From a virus: a stretch of DNA of 31,778 nucleotides. The stretch is from the IMG/VR virus record IMGVR_UViG_3300024289_000077, positions 1 to 31,778 of that record, one strand, 5' to 3'. Shown here one piece after another: positions 7,632 to 15,439 of this stretch. A model generated the notes under the pieces. That model saw only the letters and a program-made list of their open reading frames with translations, did not search any database and had not been told where the DNA came from. Made by a program: the position numbers and the translations under genes. Position 1 is the stretch's first letter. Each line of letters begins with the position of its first letter.

Positions 7632-8015
7632 TTAATCCTCCTTTCCTTCACCGATCTTGTCAGCACGTTCTTTCGCGGCTTGATCTGAGTATCCTTCGGG
7701 ATACCGTTCAGTAAGCTTTTTCATATTTGCTTCGAGGACTTCACCGCGACCTAACTGCATTGCATTGCGGATCATGGTCAGATAGAACTCGATATCACCG
7801 ATCTCTTCAATGACGTTTTCGTAGTCAACAGTCTGATTGTACGCAAACGATTTCTTCAATGCACCGAGCAGTTCACCGGCTTCAGTAGCTACTCCCATAA
7901 CGCCATGTAAGATTGCTACGTCAATAGGATTCTTGTCAGCAAACTCTTTGCGGATTTCCAAAGGATTCTTGGATCGGGATGCAACGAACAATGCATATCT
8001 TGATTCTTCTAACAC
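7632..8015 (-). CDS. MazG-like nucleotide pyrophosphohydrolase
   Basis: Small all-alpha NTP pyrophosphohydrolase, 127 aa, expected to hydrolyse (d)NTPs to monophosphates and so shape the nucleotide pool or relieve host stringent signalling during infection. The family metal-binding motif is visible: E45-A-G-E48 (TEAGELL), then E71-I-G-D74 (EEIGDIEFYL), with helical segments either side. The length is that of a single-domain phage MazG. The start is GTG 8015, 6 bases after the upstream stop, with a weak AAAGAGAG upstream; no in-frame ATG exists near it. It is followed by the TTG-started gene with coupling. Confidence 0.88.
   Translation of the reverse strand: MLEESRYALFVASRSKNPLEIRKEFADKNPIDVAILHGVMGVATEAGELLGALKKSFAYNQTVDYENVIEEIGDIEFYLTMIRNAMQLGRGEVLEANMKKLTERYPEGYSDQAAKERADKIGEGKED
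7637..7643 (-). promoter_or_regulatory. Shine-Dalgarno deciding a TTG start
   Basis: AAGGAGG on the minus strand, inside the last codons of the MazG-like gene, 6 bases before TTG 7630. This spacing is optimal and argues for translational coupling and against the upstream GTG start. Confidence 0.75.
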
Positions 8016-8021
8016 GGTTGA

Positions 8022-8273
8022 CTACTCTCTTTCAATCGGTGCGGAATTGGACTCGTAATAATTAACGGGACTTCGGGATAAAATATCTTTAGAGAGTTGT
8101 TGCAACTCCGTTACTTGAGAATGCCCTGTTGATTCTTTGAGCATTAAGGATTCTGGTGTTTCCGCGTCTCCGTATTCTCTGTGTCTTTTGTCATACTCTA
8201 ATATGAGTATGAAAGCGGTAATTGACGCCGCGATGAAGAATACGGATTCTAGAATTTTCATTGTTGAGTTCAT
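8022..8273 (-). CDS. Small membrane protein, 83 aa
   Basis: Function not recognised. A single N-terminal hydrophobic segment (about 7-26, ILESVFFIAASITAFILIL) is followed by a charged, soluble C-terminal tail of about 55 residues. No lipobox or cleavage site is evident, so it is probably an anchored single-pass protein. ATG 8273 has AAGG four bases upstream; ATG 8261 is an alternative. It lies between the small basic genes and the MazG-like gene. Such a shape fits an inner-membrane phage protein of unknown role; it is too far from a recognisable endolysin to be called a spanin or holin. Confidence 0.7.
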   Translation of the reverse strand: MNSTMKILESVFFIAASITAFILILEYDKRHREYGDAETPESLMLKESTGHSQVTELQQLSKDILSRSPVNYYESNSAPIERE

Positions 8274-8285
8274 AGCCTTAACTTG

Positions 8286-8567
8286 TCAGTTACAGTCCCA
8301 TTTACGCAACGATTTGTTTATACGGGACTTGGGGTTACTTGCGGTTTTAGTCGAAGTAAGTTTTGCTTTCATACCTTTCATTCTTGCACAAAAGCTCTTT
8401 CTTCGACCTGCTGAAGTCTTAGACTTCTTCGCTTGTTCTTTTGACACTGGAGGTTTCAAATTCGAACCTGGGTTCTGTCTTTCATAAGACTTGCGACCCT
8501 TTTCGTTTAATCCTCCTTTGTCATTCTTACCTTCTTTGCGTTGCCACGCTGCTGTTCTTTTTGCCAT
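8286..8567 (-). CDS. Small basic conserved phage protein (DUF6321-like)
   Basis: A 93-aa, very basic protein. The WQRKEGKNDKGGLNEKGRKS stretch, then YERQNPGSNLKPPV, FCARMKGMK and a terminal LRKWDC, match my recollection of a small protein family widespread in phages (DUF6321); its function is unknown. The start chosen is ATG 8567 (MAKRTAAW); a TTG 45 bases upstream has no support. The N-terminal part overlaps the preceding 56-aa gene by 61 bases in another frame, and the conserved WQRKEGK motif lies inside the overlap. High Lys/Arg content suggests nucleic acid binding, which is inference. Confidence 0.75.
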   Translation of the reverse strand: MAKRTAAWQRKEGKNDKGGLNEKGRKSYERQNPGSNLKPPVSKEQAKKSKTSAGRRKSFCARMKGMKAKLTSTKTASNPKSRINKSLRKWDCN

Positions 8568-8677
8568 TTGGGTGTAACTTTCTTGGATTGTTTTGTCGAA
8601 GCTTTCTTGCAACTGTTGTTGCTGTACGGTTTCTTACCTTTCACAGGTTCGTATCCTTTCCAACATCGGTTTTTCAT
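8507..8677 (-). CDS. Small basic phage protein, 56 aa
   Basis: A short gene starting at ATG 8677 in a four-base ATGA overlap with the stop of the upstream gene. The product begins MKNRCWKGYEPVKGKKPYS and continues NNSCKKAS; this R-C-W-K-G-Y-x-P-x-x-G-K-K-P-Y-S pattern is one I recall as a recurring small phage protein of unknown function. Residues 28-56 (rich in K and Q, ending MTKED) lie beyond that core and are encoded by DNA that also encodes the start of the next gene. Two Cys (C5, C23) might bind a metal. The start/stop coupling and recognisable N-terminus make it a real gene. Confidence 0.72.
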   Translation of the reverse strand: MKNRCWKGYEPVKGKKPYSNNSCKKASTKQSKKVTPKWQKEQQRGNAKKVRMTKED

Positions 8678-8832
8678 CGAGACTTACCTTTCTTCGCTTT
8701 CTGTTGAGGTTTAGCCATTCCAGCTTTTCGCATAGCTATGGCGACCGCCTGATCTTGGGGTTTTCCTTTCTTCATTTCCTTTCTTATGTTTTCTTGAACT
8801 GTCTTCGGGTCTTTACCTTTATCTAGCGGCAT
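8674..8832 (-). CDS. Small basic phage protein, 52 aa
   Basis: Begins MPLDKGKDPKTVQENIRKEM and continues with KKGKPQDQAVAIAMRKAG, then a Lys-rich tail. The MPL-x-KGK ... I-x-x-NI ... Q-x-QAVAIA-x-x-KAG pattern is one I know from many phage genomes; function unknown, probably a helical nucleic-acid-associated protein. The start is ATG 8832, with AAAGG about 8 bases upstream, starting 4 bases after the previous stop. A longer frame beginning further upstream would run into the previous gene and disagrees with the family start. It is coupled by an ATGA overlap to the 56-aa gene. Confidence 0.78.
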   Translation of the reverse strand: MPLDKGKDPKTVQENIRKEMKKGKPQDQAVAIAMRKAGMAKPQQKAKKGKSR

Positions 8833-8836
8833 AGCA

Positions 8837-9412
8837 TCAACCTTTCTTTCGAGCGAATCTTTGGTAAGTATACCTACGTAGTTTACCCATGTCAACACCA
8901 GTCATTCGAATGGATTTTCTTAGGAATAAGTAAAGCGTTCTGTCGCTCAACTCAATTTTGAGTTCTCTGTATAGAGAATCGTTCTTGATTGCGTATACCA
9001 AACTTTTGATTTGAGCGTTCGCAAAACTAGGCCCATAGGCATTGAGAACTTTTCGTATTGTGCAACACGTTGTTGAATCATCCAGCATTGGAGCTAATTT
9101 ACTTAGTAAGTAAATAAAATTATCTCCAACTCTTGAAGTTTTTAAGTTTAGTTCTTTTGGAGTGGTTGAAGGATTGCATGTCTTAGCTATACGCAACAAC
9201 ATAAGCTTTAAGAATTTGTCACTTGGCTTATCTTGCAATTGTTCGTATTCCGGTTGTAACTTTATAGCTTCAACAATAGAGCTTGCTTGTTTAACCAATT
9301 CCCTAACCGTCATACCGTTGAGGGTATTGATAAGGCTATCTGGATCATTTTGATCTTGACTAAATACTGTTACGTATTTATTCAATTCAATTGAAATACA
9401 GTTTCCTAACAT
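8837..9412 (-). CDS. Hypothetical protein, 191 aa
   Basis: Function not recognised. A mostly helical, soluble protein with a Lys/Arg-rich C-terminus (SIRMTGVDMGKLRRYTYQRF and following). The ATG at 9412 is chosen; an in-frame TTG at 9418 is two codons upstream and overlaps the glycosyltransferase stop. No transmembrane segment or metal-binding cluster is visible; one CC pair occurs near the middle. It sits between the glycosyltransferase gene and the small basic genes, with gaps of a few bases, so it is part of one operon. Confidence 0.82.
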   Translation of the reverse strand: MLGNCISIELNKYVTVFSQDQNDPDSLINTLNGMTVRELVKQASSIVEAIKLQPEYEQLQDKPSDKFLKLMLLRIAKTCNPSTTPKELNLKTSRVGDNFIYLLSKLAPMLDDSTTCCTIRKVLNAYGPSFANAQIKSLVYAIKNDSLYRELKIELSDRTLYLFLRKSIRMTGVDMGKLRRYTYQRFARKKG

Positions 9413-9414
9413 TA

Positions 9415-10932
9415 TCAATTAGCCCTTTCTAGCAGAAAAGCATTCCATCTTTCAGCCATGCTAGAGGCTGTGTACTTGCTTATGTCAACAGAACATGGCT
9501 TAGCTTTAAGTATGTAGTTTGTAATACTTCTAGCAGACTCTTCAGGTTCGAATACCGAGCAACCAATATCTCCGTACTTATTCGTTAAAGACTTAACTAT
9601 GCCGACATTCGATGCGGCTACTGGAAGTCCAAACAACATAGCTTCCATAACAGAAAGCCCAAACCCTTCTTGCGAAGAACAAGATACAAAGCAATCTAGT
9701 AGAGCTAGAGTATCGCCAACTCTTTCAACTGCTGGTAGGAATATGAATCTGTCTTTTGGTATCCCTGCAAAGATTGCAGCTTCTTCTAGGTCATAGTGGC
9801 TTCTCCAACCACTTATGATTAAGTAAGCATTGTCTATGAAGGATACTGCTTTCATCAATTTTTGAATGTTCTTTTCAGAACTGGTTCTACCTGTGTAACC
9901 AACTACATAAGCGTCTTCAGGTATCCCTAAGTACCCTCTCAAATCTTTTCTGGAGGAGGAGGAGATAAGGCGATCAACGTCAACTCCGTTTTCTATTGTC
10001 TTGCAAGGTTTGCCGGTGACACGTTCAACGAGCTTAGAAGCTTCATCAGATACGCCTACAAAAGACCTTGCATAGTCTTTAGCATCAGATATCCATTTCT
10101 CTGTGTATTGACAAACACCGTGAGCTACGCAAATTAAGTCTGCACTTCTATGTATAGCTGTATTGAAGATATTGGAAGCTATGATCGGCACTTCATGGTA
10201 GATAGCATCTGATAGTGTTACGTTTGGAGCATACGTATTCAAACTTTGAATGATATCAGGATCAGGTATTCCATTCATATCACGTTGAATAACTCCAAAG
10301 CAAGGTATGTTCTTTGCTAGAGATATTGACCAACGTTCTAATCCACCATACTCGACAGGTTGCCACAATGCGAATTTAGAATCCCATTGACGATGGAATT
10401 CAGATAGTGTTATTTGTGGATGGTTACTACCTTGATCGGTAAGATTTTGATTGATGAGGTTATGAAATTCGAATCCCCATAGATGGAACTTGTCGTAAGA
10501 TGAAAAGTCTGGTGGGAGTTTTCGCATAGCTTCATTAGCATCTCGAACACAAGCACAATCCTTCGGTATGGTGGACTTCCATATTTTGAAGAACTTCTCT
10601 AGGGTGCTTGGTGTTGCTGTCTTATCGCGGAACGTATGAAGCATCTTCCATGATTTCCTACCCTTGTCAGCTTTGAGTCTCTTGAAACGCTCTGTAGCGT
10701 CTTCTTCAACCAAGTCAGTTGGTGCTGAAGATATAGGGAACCTAGAGTACTTGGTTGCAGGGTTTACGTGCGGTAAGAATCGCACTTCACCAGAACGTAG
10801 TTCTATTCTTCCGCACTTACAGACTATCGGGAAGTTTAAACCTTCTTCGTTTTGTAGCTCAAACTGGCAATCAATACACTTCCATTGAGTAACCTTGGGA
10901 CGTTTTACTTGGGGACGGATTCGGCATTTCAT
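9415..10932 (-). CDS. Zinc-ribbon / GT4-type glycosyltransferase
   Basis: Probable GT-B fold retaining glycosyltransferase, 505 aa, with an extra N-terminus. Residues 15-45 form a zinc-ribbon-like unit (C19-x2-C22 and C38-x-C40). A middle segment (IPKDCACVRDANEAMRKL) is a short Cys-containing module whose role is unclear. The C-terminal Rossmann half has YVVGYTGRTSSEKNIQKLMKAV, then LIISGW, and the family 4 E-x7-E motif E422GFGLSVME430 that positions the nucleotide sugar. Acceptor is unknown: phage virion protein, phage DNA or a host glycan are possible. It directly follows two virion-type genes (four-base overlap with the first), which favours virion glycosylation, but this is inference. Confidence 0.85.
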   Translation of the reverse strand: MKCRIRPQVKRPKVTQWKCIDCQFELQNEEGLNFPIVCKCGRIELRSGEVRFLPHVNPATKYSRFPISSAPTDLVEEDATERFKRLKADKGRKSWKMLHTFRDKTATPSTLEKFFKIWKSTIPKDCACVRDANEAMRKLPPDFSSYDKFHLWGFEFHNLINQNLTDQGSNHPQITLSEFHRQWDSKFALWQPVEYGGLERWSISLAKNIPCFGVIQRDMNGIPDPDIIQSLNTYAPNVTLSDAIYHEVPIIASNIFNTAIHRSADLICVAHGVCQYTEKWISDAKDYARSFVGVSDEASKLVERVTGKPCKTIENGVDVDRLISSSSRKDLRGYLGIPEDAYVVGYTGRTSSEKNIQKLMKAVSFIDNAYLIISGWRSHYDLEEAAIFAGIPKDRFIFLPAVERVGDTLALLDCFVSCSSQEGFGLSVMEAMLFGLPVAASNVGIVKSLTNKYGDIGCSVFEPEESARSITNYILKAKPCSVDISKYTASSMAERWNAFLLERAN

Positions 10933-11993
10933 GTTATTTTTATGTAGTAGTTACAACTACCTCTTTCAAAGATGTTGGTGTTAGTTGTGCATAGGCACGT
11001 TAAGTCTGTTGGAGCAACGTAAAATGGCCCATACACTAGTTCAAAAGGATAACAACTAGAGGATATAGGTAACTGTCCTCCTATGCAACCTCCACAACTA
11101 TTTGTACACCCTTGAAGAATAGTCATTACCATTGTGTCTGCGGTTAGCTCTCCAGTACCTTCCCCTGTAGGACAACTAACAGCTACTCTCCAGTTCTGTC
11201 CGGTATTCACGTACCCTTCACAACAGAAACCTTCTCCTTCCCATCTGGATTCAACTCTATTCCAGTAGATAGGGAAAGTACATTCCGGCAGTAGGTTGAG
11301 TCTTTCGCAATTAGCAGGATCGGGGTAGATAGTTACAGTTAGCATCGGTGGAAGAATTTGATCTTCGCACTTACATAAACAATGCCCACAGTCTTCGTTT
11401 GTTTGGAAGTGTTCTTTGAATTCGAATTGGTCTATGACTGCTGCATCAGAGTTAGCAAACATCCCACTGTAGTATCCGTCTTCGAACAGTGGGGGCGGTG
11501 TTACACCTACATAGGATAATGTAGCATTAGTTACTTTGGCACAGAATTCTGTATCAGATATCAGTGCTTCAAAATTTCTAGTCAAATCAACTAATCCTAG
11601 AACTATGTCTTGAGCTAGTATAGTCTCGACCCCATTTGAAGATATTCCTAGCTTGATTATCGAGTCTGCTGTACCGTTTCGTAAGAAGTCTGCAAAGAAG
11701 AAACTGTTAATGTTACTTGCTTTAACTACGTTCAACATTATCCTATAACGAATACCTCCATTAGGTATTTCGTCTTTGATAGTCATTACTACGTGCATCG
11801 ATTCGTCTGGAACCGGATGCTGAACGTCTAGGATTGCTGTTGCCCCTGAAGAATCCGGTCTTGCTGCAAAATCAACAATGTTAAACTCTGTACCTTCATT
11901 AAGCCAGGGCAGGTCTAACCTATCCTTATTCGGCCTGTTGAAGGTATCTTTATAGATTGTGCAAGTTCGACAACAGCAAGGAAATCCTACCAT
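10929..11993 (-). CDS. Cysteine-rich virion-type protein (probable tail adhesin)
   Basis: A 354-aa protein with 21 cysteines, including CCCRTC at residues 6-11, CGHCLCKC mid-protein and CTNSCGGC near the end. Residues about 15-190 (YKDTFNRPN ... LDVQHPVPD ...) have the pattern of a concanavalin/LamG-like beta sandwich seen in phage tail appendages. The C-terminal 150 residues form a Cys-rich module beginning LTVTIYPDPANC and containing WEGEGFCC. So many paired cysteines suggest an extracellular, disulphide-stabilised particle protein, perhaps host-binding. The start is ATG 11993, one base after the previous stop. The glycosyltransferase gene follows with a four-base overlap. Virion role is inferred. 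Confidence 0.65.
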   Translation of the reverse strand: MVGFPCCCRTCTIYKDTFNRPNKDRLDLPWLNEGTEFNIVDFAARPDSSGATAILDVQHPVPDESMHVVMTIKDEIPNGGIRYRIMLNVVKASNINSFFFADFLRNGTADSIIKLGISSNGVETILAQDIVLGLVDLTRNFEALISDTEFCAKVTNATLSYVGVTPPPLFEDGYYSGMFANSDAAVIDQFEFKEHFQTNEDCGHCLCKCEDQILPPMLTVTIYPDPANCERLNLLPECTFPIYWNRVESRWEGEGFCCEGYVNTGQNWRVAVSCPTGEGTGELTADTMVMTILQGCTNSCGGCIGGQLPISSSCYPFELVYGPFYVAPTDLTCLCTTNTNIFERGSCNYYIKIT

Positions 11994-11994
11994 G

Positions 11995-13584
11995 TTATTC
12001 AGGGGGTTCTTCGCAGTAAGGGGATAGTGGAGGTTGAGGACACACGTAGCCGGAAGTCCAAGTACCTTTTAGTACGTCACAGACTTTCTTAGTAGTGTCA
12101 TAGCAGAAGATTCTATCTGCATCATTTTCTATGTCAAATGGTACACAACATTTACCGATTGGGCCTGGAGGTTGGTTACTTGGATCGGGACATTCTCCTT
12201 GCACTATTACGTATCCACAACTACCGCATTCTTGATATACGTATATCTGCTGTCCGGCTTTAAGTTCTTGGAAGATACCTAAAGGATCGTTTACTTCAGC
12301 TACTCTATCAATTAGATAGTTACGATTAAGTATTTTTGTGATAGCTGCGGTACTCTTGAAAGACCCGTTAGAGAATGCCATATCCTCTAACAAGACTCCA
12401 CGAAACATGGAGTCCTTACAAGCTACTTCTCTTGGAGCAAGTATTGAGTTAGCAACTTCCCAAGGAACCGTTTGAACTTGAGTTCTAAGACCGCCATCAG
12501 AACCTTGGTAGTAGTAAGTGATAGCTTGAACATCATTGGATAGATTCGAAGTTACTAAGCCTAGATAGATTATGTCTACTTTTCTAAGTAAACGATTTTC
12601 AGCGTAGTACTTAATCTTAGTCATGAACCTATCGCATTCGATCTTACCCGCATCAGAATCATATTCGAGTAGTCTATGATCCACCATCGCATACGGTACG
12701 AGTACTCGTATGTTCTTTTGTTCTGTGTTCGATACGATAGGAGATTCGTAGAAGTATGTTTCTAAAGTCTCTATGAGCAATATCGATTCATCTGAGTTAA
12801 AGAACTGCAACTTACATAGGTTGTCACTTTGCAATGACATTTTGAACTTGGGCGGTGTCTTTAGAGTAAACACCTTGTTGAACAAGATGTTTGTTTCATC
12901 AGGGTACTGAAACAAATCATTTGTTAACTTTGGTTTACCGCCATCCGGTGCAAGGTATACGGTAAGGAAGTGGGTAGAAGCTACGTATGCTAAGTATTCA
13001 GCTACACTTACATCGGGGATAGTGTGTTTATTGAATACTTGTGGAGTCTGCAACATTTCTCCGTTGTCGAACATTTCTTTTAGTTCGTCAAAGGATTCAT
13101 GCTGTTCGTAGATTCTACAGTTCTTCCTATACGATTCGCCGTTATGCTCAAGTTCGACTATAAGCATACGCTCACCGTCCTGACCGCTATTTACATCTTC
13201 AGGTGGGTTCTCTGGATCGGGAGGATTATCTGGATCGGGAGGTGGCGGTGCTGTAGTCTTTTCATTTGGAGACATAATGAAAGACGTAGTAATTATCTCT
13301 AGACCAACGAAGTTCTTTTGTTTAAGTACATCGTCAGCGTCTCTCCAAGAGATATTTAAGTTTACTTTACCCTTGGTACTAGCCCCGAAGGAGTCTTGCC
13401 ACTGCTTCTCGTTGACTAGGAATCTACCCCAAGAACGTTCTGGAAACGCTCTCCAAGTAAAGAAGTTCAATTGATTGGGTTGAATCCCAATAGAGTTTAG
13501 ATGCTCTATTAACGGGGTGTGGTCATAAACAAGAATTGCATTACCTGCTGTTCCAGAACCACCAGCACCCGTTATTTTGAACAT
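11995..13584 (-). CDS. Tail-associated protein with Pro linker and Cys-rich C-terminus
   Basis: A 529-aa protein of unknown family. A Gly-rich N-terminus and beta-rich domain lead to a proline/aspartate spacer (PPPPDPDNPPDPENPP, about 113-128), then a long mixed domain, then a Cys-rich end (about 450-529). That end contains CGSCGY, GKCCVPF and FCYDTTKKVC, then a G-x-W-x-x-G-x-x-C pattern, resembling Cys modules I associate with Planctomycetes proteins. ATG 13584 has AGAGG 8 bases upstream. A copy of the repeated promoter-like motif ends 10 bases before the start. Downstream of the portal and upstream of the probable adhesin, it is likely a tail-tip or appendage component; sure as a gene, unsure in function. 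Confidence 0.7.
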   Translation of the reverse strand: MFKITGAGGSGTAGNAILVYDHTPLIEHLNSIGIQPNQLNFFTWRAFPERSWGRFLVNEKQWQDSFGASTKGKVNLNISWRDADDVLKQKNFVGLEIITTSFIMSPNEKTTAPPPPDPDNPPDPENPPEDVNSGQDGERMLIVELEHNGESYRKNCRIYEQHESFDELKEMFDNGEMLQTPQVFNKHTIPDVSVAEYLAYVASTHFLTVYLAPDGGKPKLTNDLFQYPDETNILFNKVFTLKTPPKFKMSLQSDNLCKLQFFNSDESILLIETLETYFYESPIVSNTEQKNIRVLVPYAMVDHRLLEYDSDAGKIECDRFMTKIKYYAENRLLRKVDIIYLGLVTSNLSNDVQAITYYYQGSDGGLRTQVQTVPWEVANSILAPREVACKDSMFRGVLLEDMAFSNGSFKSTAAITKILNRNYLIDRVAEVNDPLGIFQELKAGQQIYVYQECGSCGYVIVQGECPDPSNQPPGPIGKCCVPFDIENDADRIFCYDTTKKVCDVLKGTWTSGYVCPQPPLSPYCEEPPE

Positions 13585-13593
13585 GGATATACC

Positions 13594-13614
13594 TCTGCAA
13601 TGTGAAATTTATTA
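13594..13614 (-). promoter_or_regulatory. Repeated motif, copy b
   Basis: Minus strand TAATAAATTTCACATTGCA followed by GA. It differs from copy a only in the central three bases. The first TAA is the portal stop codon, and the motif's last AGAGG part doubles as the ribosome binding site of the next gene. Putative promoter for the cysteine-rich genes. Confidence 0.5.
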
Positions 13615-14892
13615 GAGTTGAAGTCCGGTATCTTCTTCAGTTGTTTCTACTAAACTGGTTGCCGGTTTGTCCGGCATGTTAGACTGACCTTGTTCTGCAA
13701 CTATTGCGTCTTCCAAGGTAACTCTTTCTACAGTGTAGTTGGTTGACTTAAAGTTTACAAGAGCAATGTAATCTATCACTTGTTTCTTGAAGTCATATAT
13801 GGCTTGATCTGCTAGACTAGCCAAGGTGCTGTAGTACAGCATCATCGGAACTTTTCTACCTGTAGCTGAACCCATGCCATTATCGTTCTGCGATTCAGTT
13901 ACTTCAGGCGGAATACCTAATGCTTCTAGAATCTCATAACGAAGTTCTTTCGGGTACTCCATAAGGCCGTTTGGAGTGATGTTTGCTGAAGGTGGGGTGT
14001 ATCCCCATTTCTGCGTGCCTGTAGCGGCGTTAACGTCATCTGGGAATACTCTGAACCCACCAGTACGCATGTTAGACATCATACGTACAGCTAAGTCCAA
14101 GTTATCTATTTCTTGGAGTCCAACTTTGGTTTTACCGATTGGGTATCGAATCTCCCCACCATCAAACGCATTCTTGATAAACCAAGTTCTACGAATGTCT
14201 CTACCACCGTACATTACGTACAGTTCGTGCCATGGGATGCTGCACCATTCTAATCTTGATTGACCGTAGATAGGGTTAGCATTACGTTCATGGACATGCC
14301 ATAGAATTTTAGGGAACAGTAAATCGGCATGAGCATCGCTTGCGTCAACGGACTTGATCCTAGCTCCAACCATTTGATGTTTGTATATCAAAGGCTTAAC
14401 GGAGTCTGGATGATACCATTTCAAGCAATCGTACTCGATTCTATTGCCGGTATCTTGCCCGTTCTTGAACATGACTTGAGAACATGAAAATCCGTACTCA
14501 ATAGCTTTGAGTGCTTGGCTAAGCCCATTCGTCCAGAAATTACGAAGCGTTTTCAAAACTAGTTGTTCCAACTCTTTGTTGTCAGACTTCACTTTGTAAA
14601 TGAACTCTGCCCCGTTTGCTTTGAGAAGGTCAATCAAAGCGGGATTGCTACTACGCTCTGCTTCAATGAATATCGTATTGTAAGTGATCGGACCTTTAAG
14701 CATTTGCAGTCCAAAACGAATCCTACCATCACGTAGCATGGCAGGGATCATTGTCGCCGTGAAGTACGGTATGTTATGACCGTATTCAGGATCGTACATA
14801 GCAATAGCACTAGGAGAATTCCCAAGATACCTTACAGGGTCTTGGGTATACGTTGTCAGCATTTCATGAACTGAACTCTTAGGCTTACTCAT
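13612..14892 (-). CDS. Portal protein
   Basis: Dodecameric ring at the capsid vertex through which DNA passes, 426 aa. It resembles the DUF935/Mu gp29-like portal group: an N-terminal DPVRYLG... region, GLSQALKAIEYGFSCSQVMF in the stem-like core, the typical NPIYGQSRLEW motif (P-x-YG-x-S-x-L) around residue 210, and a C-terminal helix (LASLADQAIYDFKKQVIDYI). The end is acidic and probably disordered. ATG 14892 starts two bases after the stop of the preceding -1 frame, with AAGAG 8 bases upstream. It is unusual that the portal lies after the tail genes, about 8.6 kb from the major capsid gene. Confidence 0.85.
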   Translation of the reverse strand: MSKPKSSVHEMLTTYTQDPVRYLGNSPSAIAMYDPEYGHNIPYFTATMIPAMLRDGRIRFGLQMLKGPITYNTIFIEAERSSNPALIDLLKANGAEFIYKVKSDNKELEQLVLKTLRNFWTNGLSQALKAIEYGFSCSQVMFKNGQDTGNRIEYDCLKWYHPDSVKPLIYKHQMVGARIKSVDASDAHADLLFPKILWHVHERNANPIYGQSRLEWCSIPWHELYVMYGGRDIRRTWFIKNAFDGGEIRYPIGKTKVGLQEIDNLDLAVRMMSNMRTGGFRVFPDDVNAATGTQKWGYTPPSANITPNGLMEYPKELRYEILEALGIPPEVTESQNDNGMGSATGRKVPMMLYYSTLASLADQAIYDFKKQVIDYIALVNFKSTNYTVERVTLEDAIVAEQGQSNMPDKPATSLVETTEEDTGLQL

Positions 14893-14894
14893 AG

Positions 14895-15406
14895 TTAACT
14901 CTTTTTGGATCGATCTTCGCGTAGAAGGAACATATTCTCAACACTATCGGCAAACTTTTCGTCATTAAAAGCACGCATAACTATGCCTTTAATTGTTGAA
15001 GAGTTAACAGGCAAAAGAGTTTCGTATATCTCTCTTGCCTTTAGGGTGGGTATGAACAAAGCAAGTAGCTTTAGGTCTCTTGTGTGGAGGTTGGAAGGTG
15101 CAACTCCGTAATATCGTATTGCTTCTGCGATAGGCAGGATTTTTTTTTAAGGTCTTCCATCAAATCGTTTGCGTAGTTGAACAAAGTGATCGCTTGCGAT
15201 TTCGTCAACGGTACGTTGTACTTTTCGTGAAGCATGTCTGCGTAGACTTCGAGAGCTTCCTTACCGAGCTTGTTTGCTTGGTCTACTGCTTCCCCATAGC
15301 ACGTAATAACGTCAATCGATTCGGCACTTGCCAACACCTTATTCGAAGAATCTATAAGGTCGATCATTGCGTCTACGTCTGGAGCAATTGCGAATTTTAC
15401 CGACAT
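14895..15406 (-). CDS. Predicted -1 frameshift product, 170 aa
   Basis: Reading from ATG 15406 to the A9 run at 15148-15140, then slipping back one base, the frame continues (LKKK to ILPIAEAIRYYGVAPSNLH and onward) to a TAA at 14897-14895, two bases before the portal ATG. The added 80 residues look like protein (balanced helices, hydrophobic spacing, basic end DRSKKS) and fill an otherwise empty 176-base gap. The slippery sequence A-AAA-AAA fits -1 ribosomal slippage, and runs of nine A also allow transcriptional slippage. A short/long product pair is the layout of tail assembly chaperones, but here it follows rather than precedes the tape measure gene, so function stays open. A sequencing length error in the run is the alternative. 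Confidence 0.65.
15071..15406 (-). CDS. Zero-frame product of the frameshift gene, 111 aa
   Basis: Starts at ATG 15406 with AGGGG 7 bases upstream. Residues 1-89 are a helical, acidic domain (VDAMIDLIDSSNKVLASAES ... GKEALEVYADMLHEKYNVPL). After LKKK at the A9 run the zero frame gives a short tail SCLSQKQYDITEL and onward to TAA at 15073-15071, which is low in hydrophobic residues and may be only the consequence of not slipping. The gene lies between the large tail protein and the portal. Whether both forms are made depends on slippage at 15140-15148. No family recognised. Confidence 0.75.
   Translation of the reverse strand: MSVKFAIAPDVDAMIDLIDSSNKVLASAESIDVITCYGEAVDQANKLGKEALEVYADMLHEKYNVPLTKSQAITLFNYANDLMEDLKKKSCLSQKQYDITELHLPTSTQET
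15140..15148 (-). other. Slippery A9 run (candidate -1 frameshift site)
   Basis: Nine consecutive A on the minus strand read CTT AAA AAA AAA TCC in the zero frame. GGAAG lies about 7 bases upstream and could act as a stimulatory Shine-Dalgarno-like element. A short CTGC/GCAG pair follows. Slippage by -1 opens an 80-residue extension ending at the portal start. Confidence 0.65.
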
Positions 15407-15439
15407 ACCAAACCCCTTTTCTGGAGGAGGAAGAAGAAA

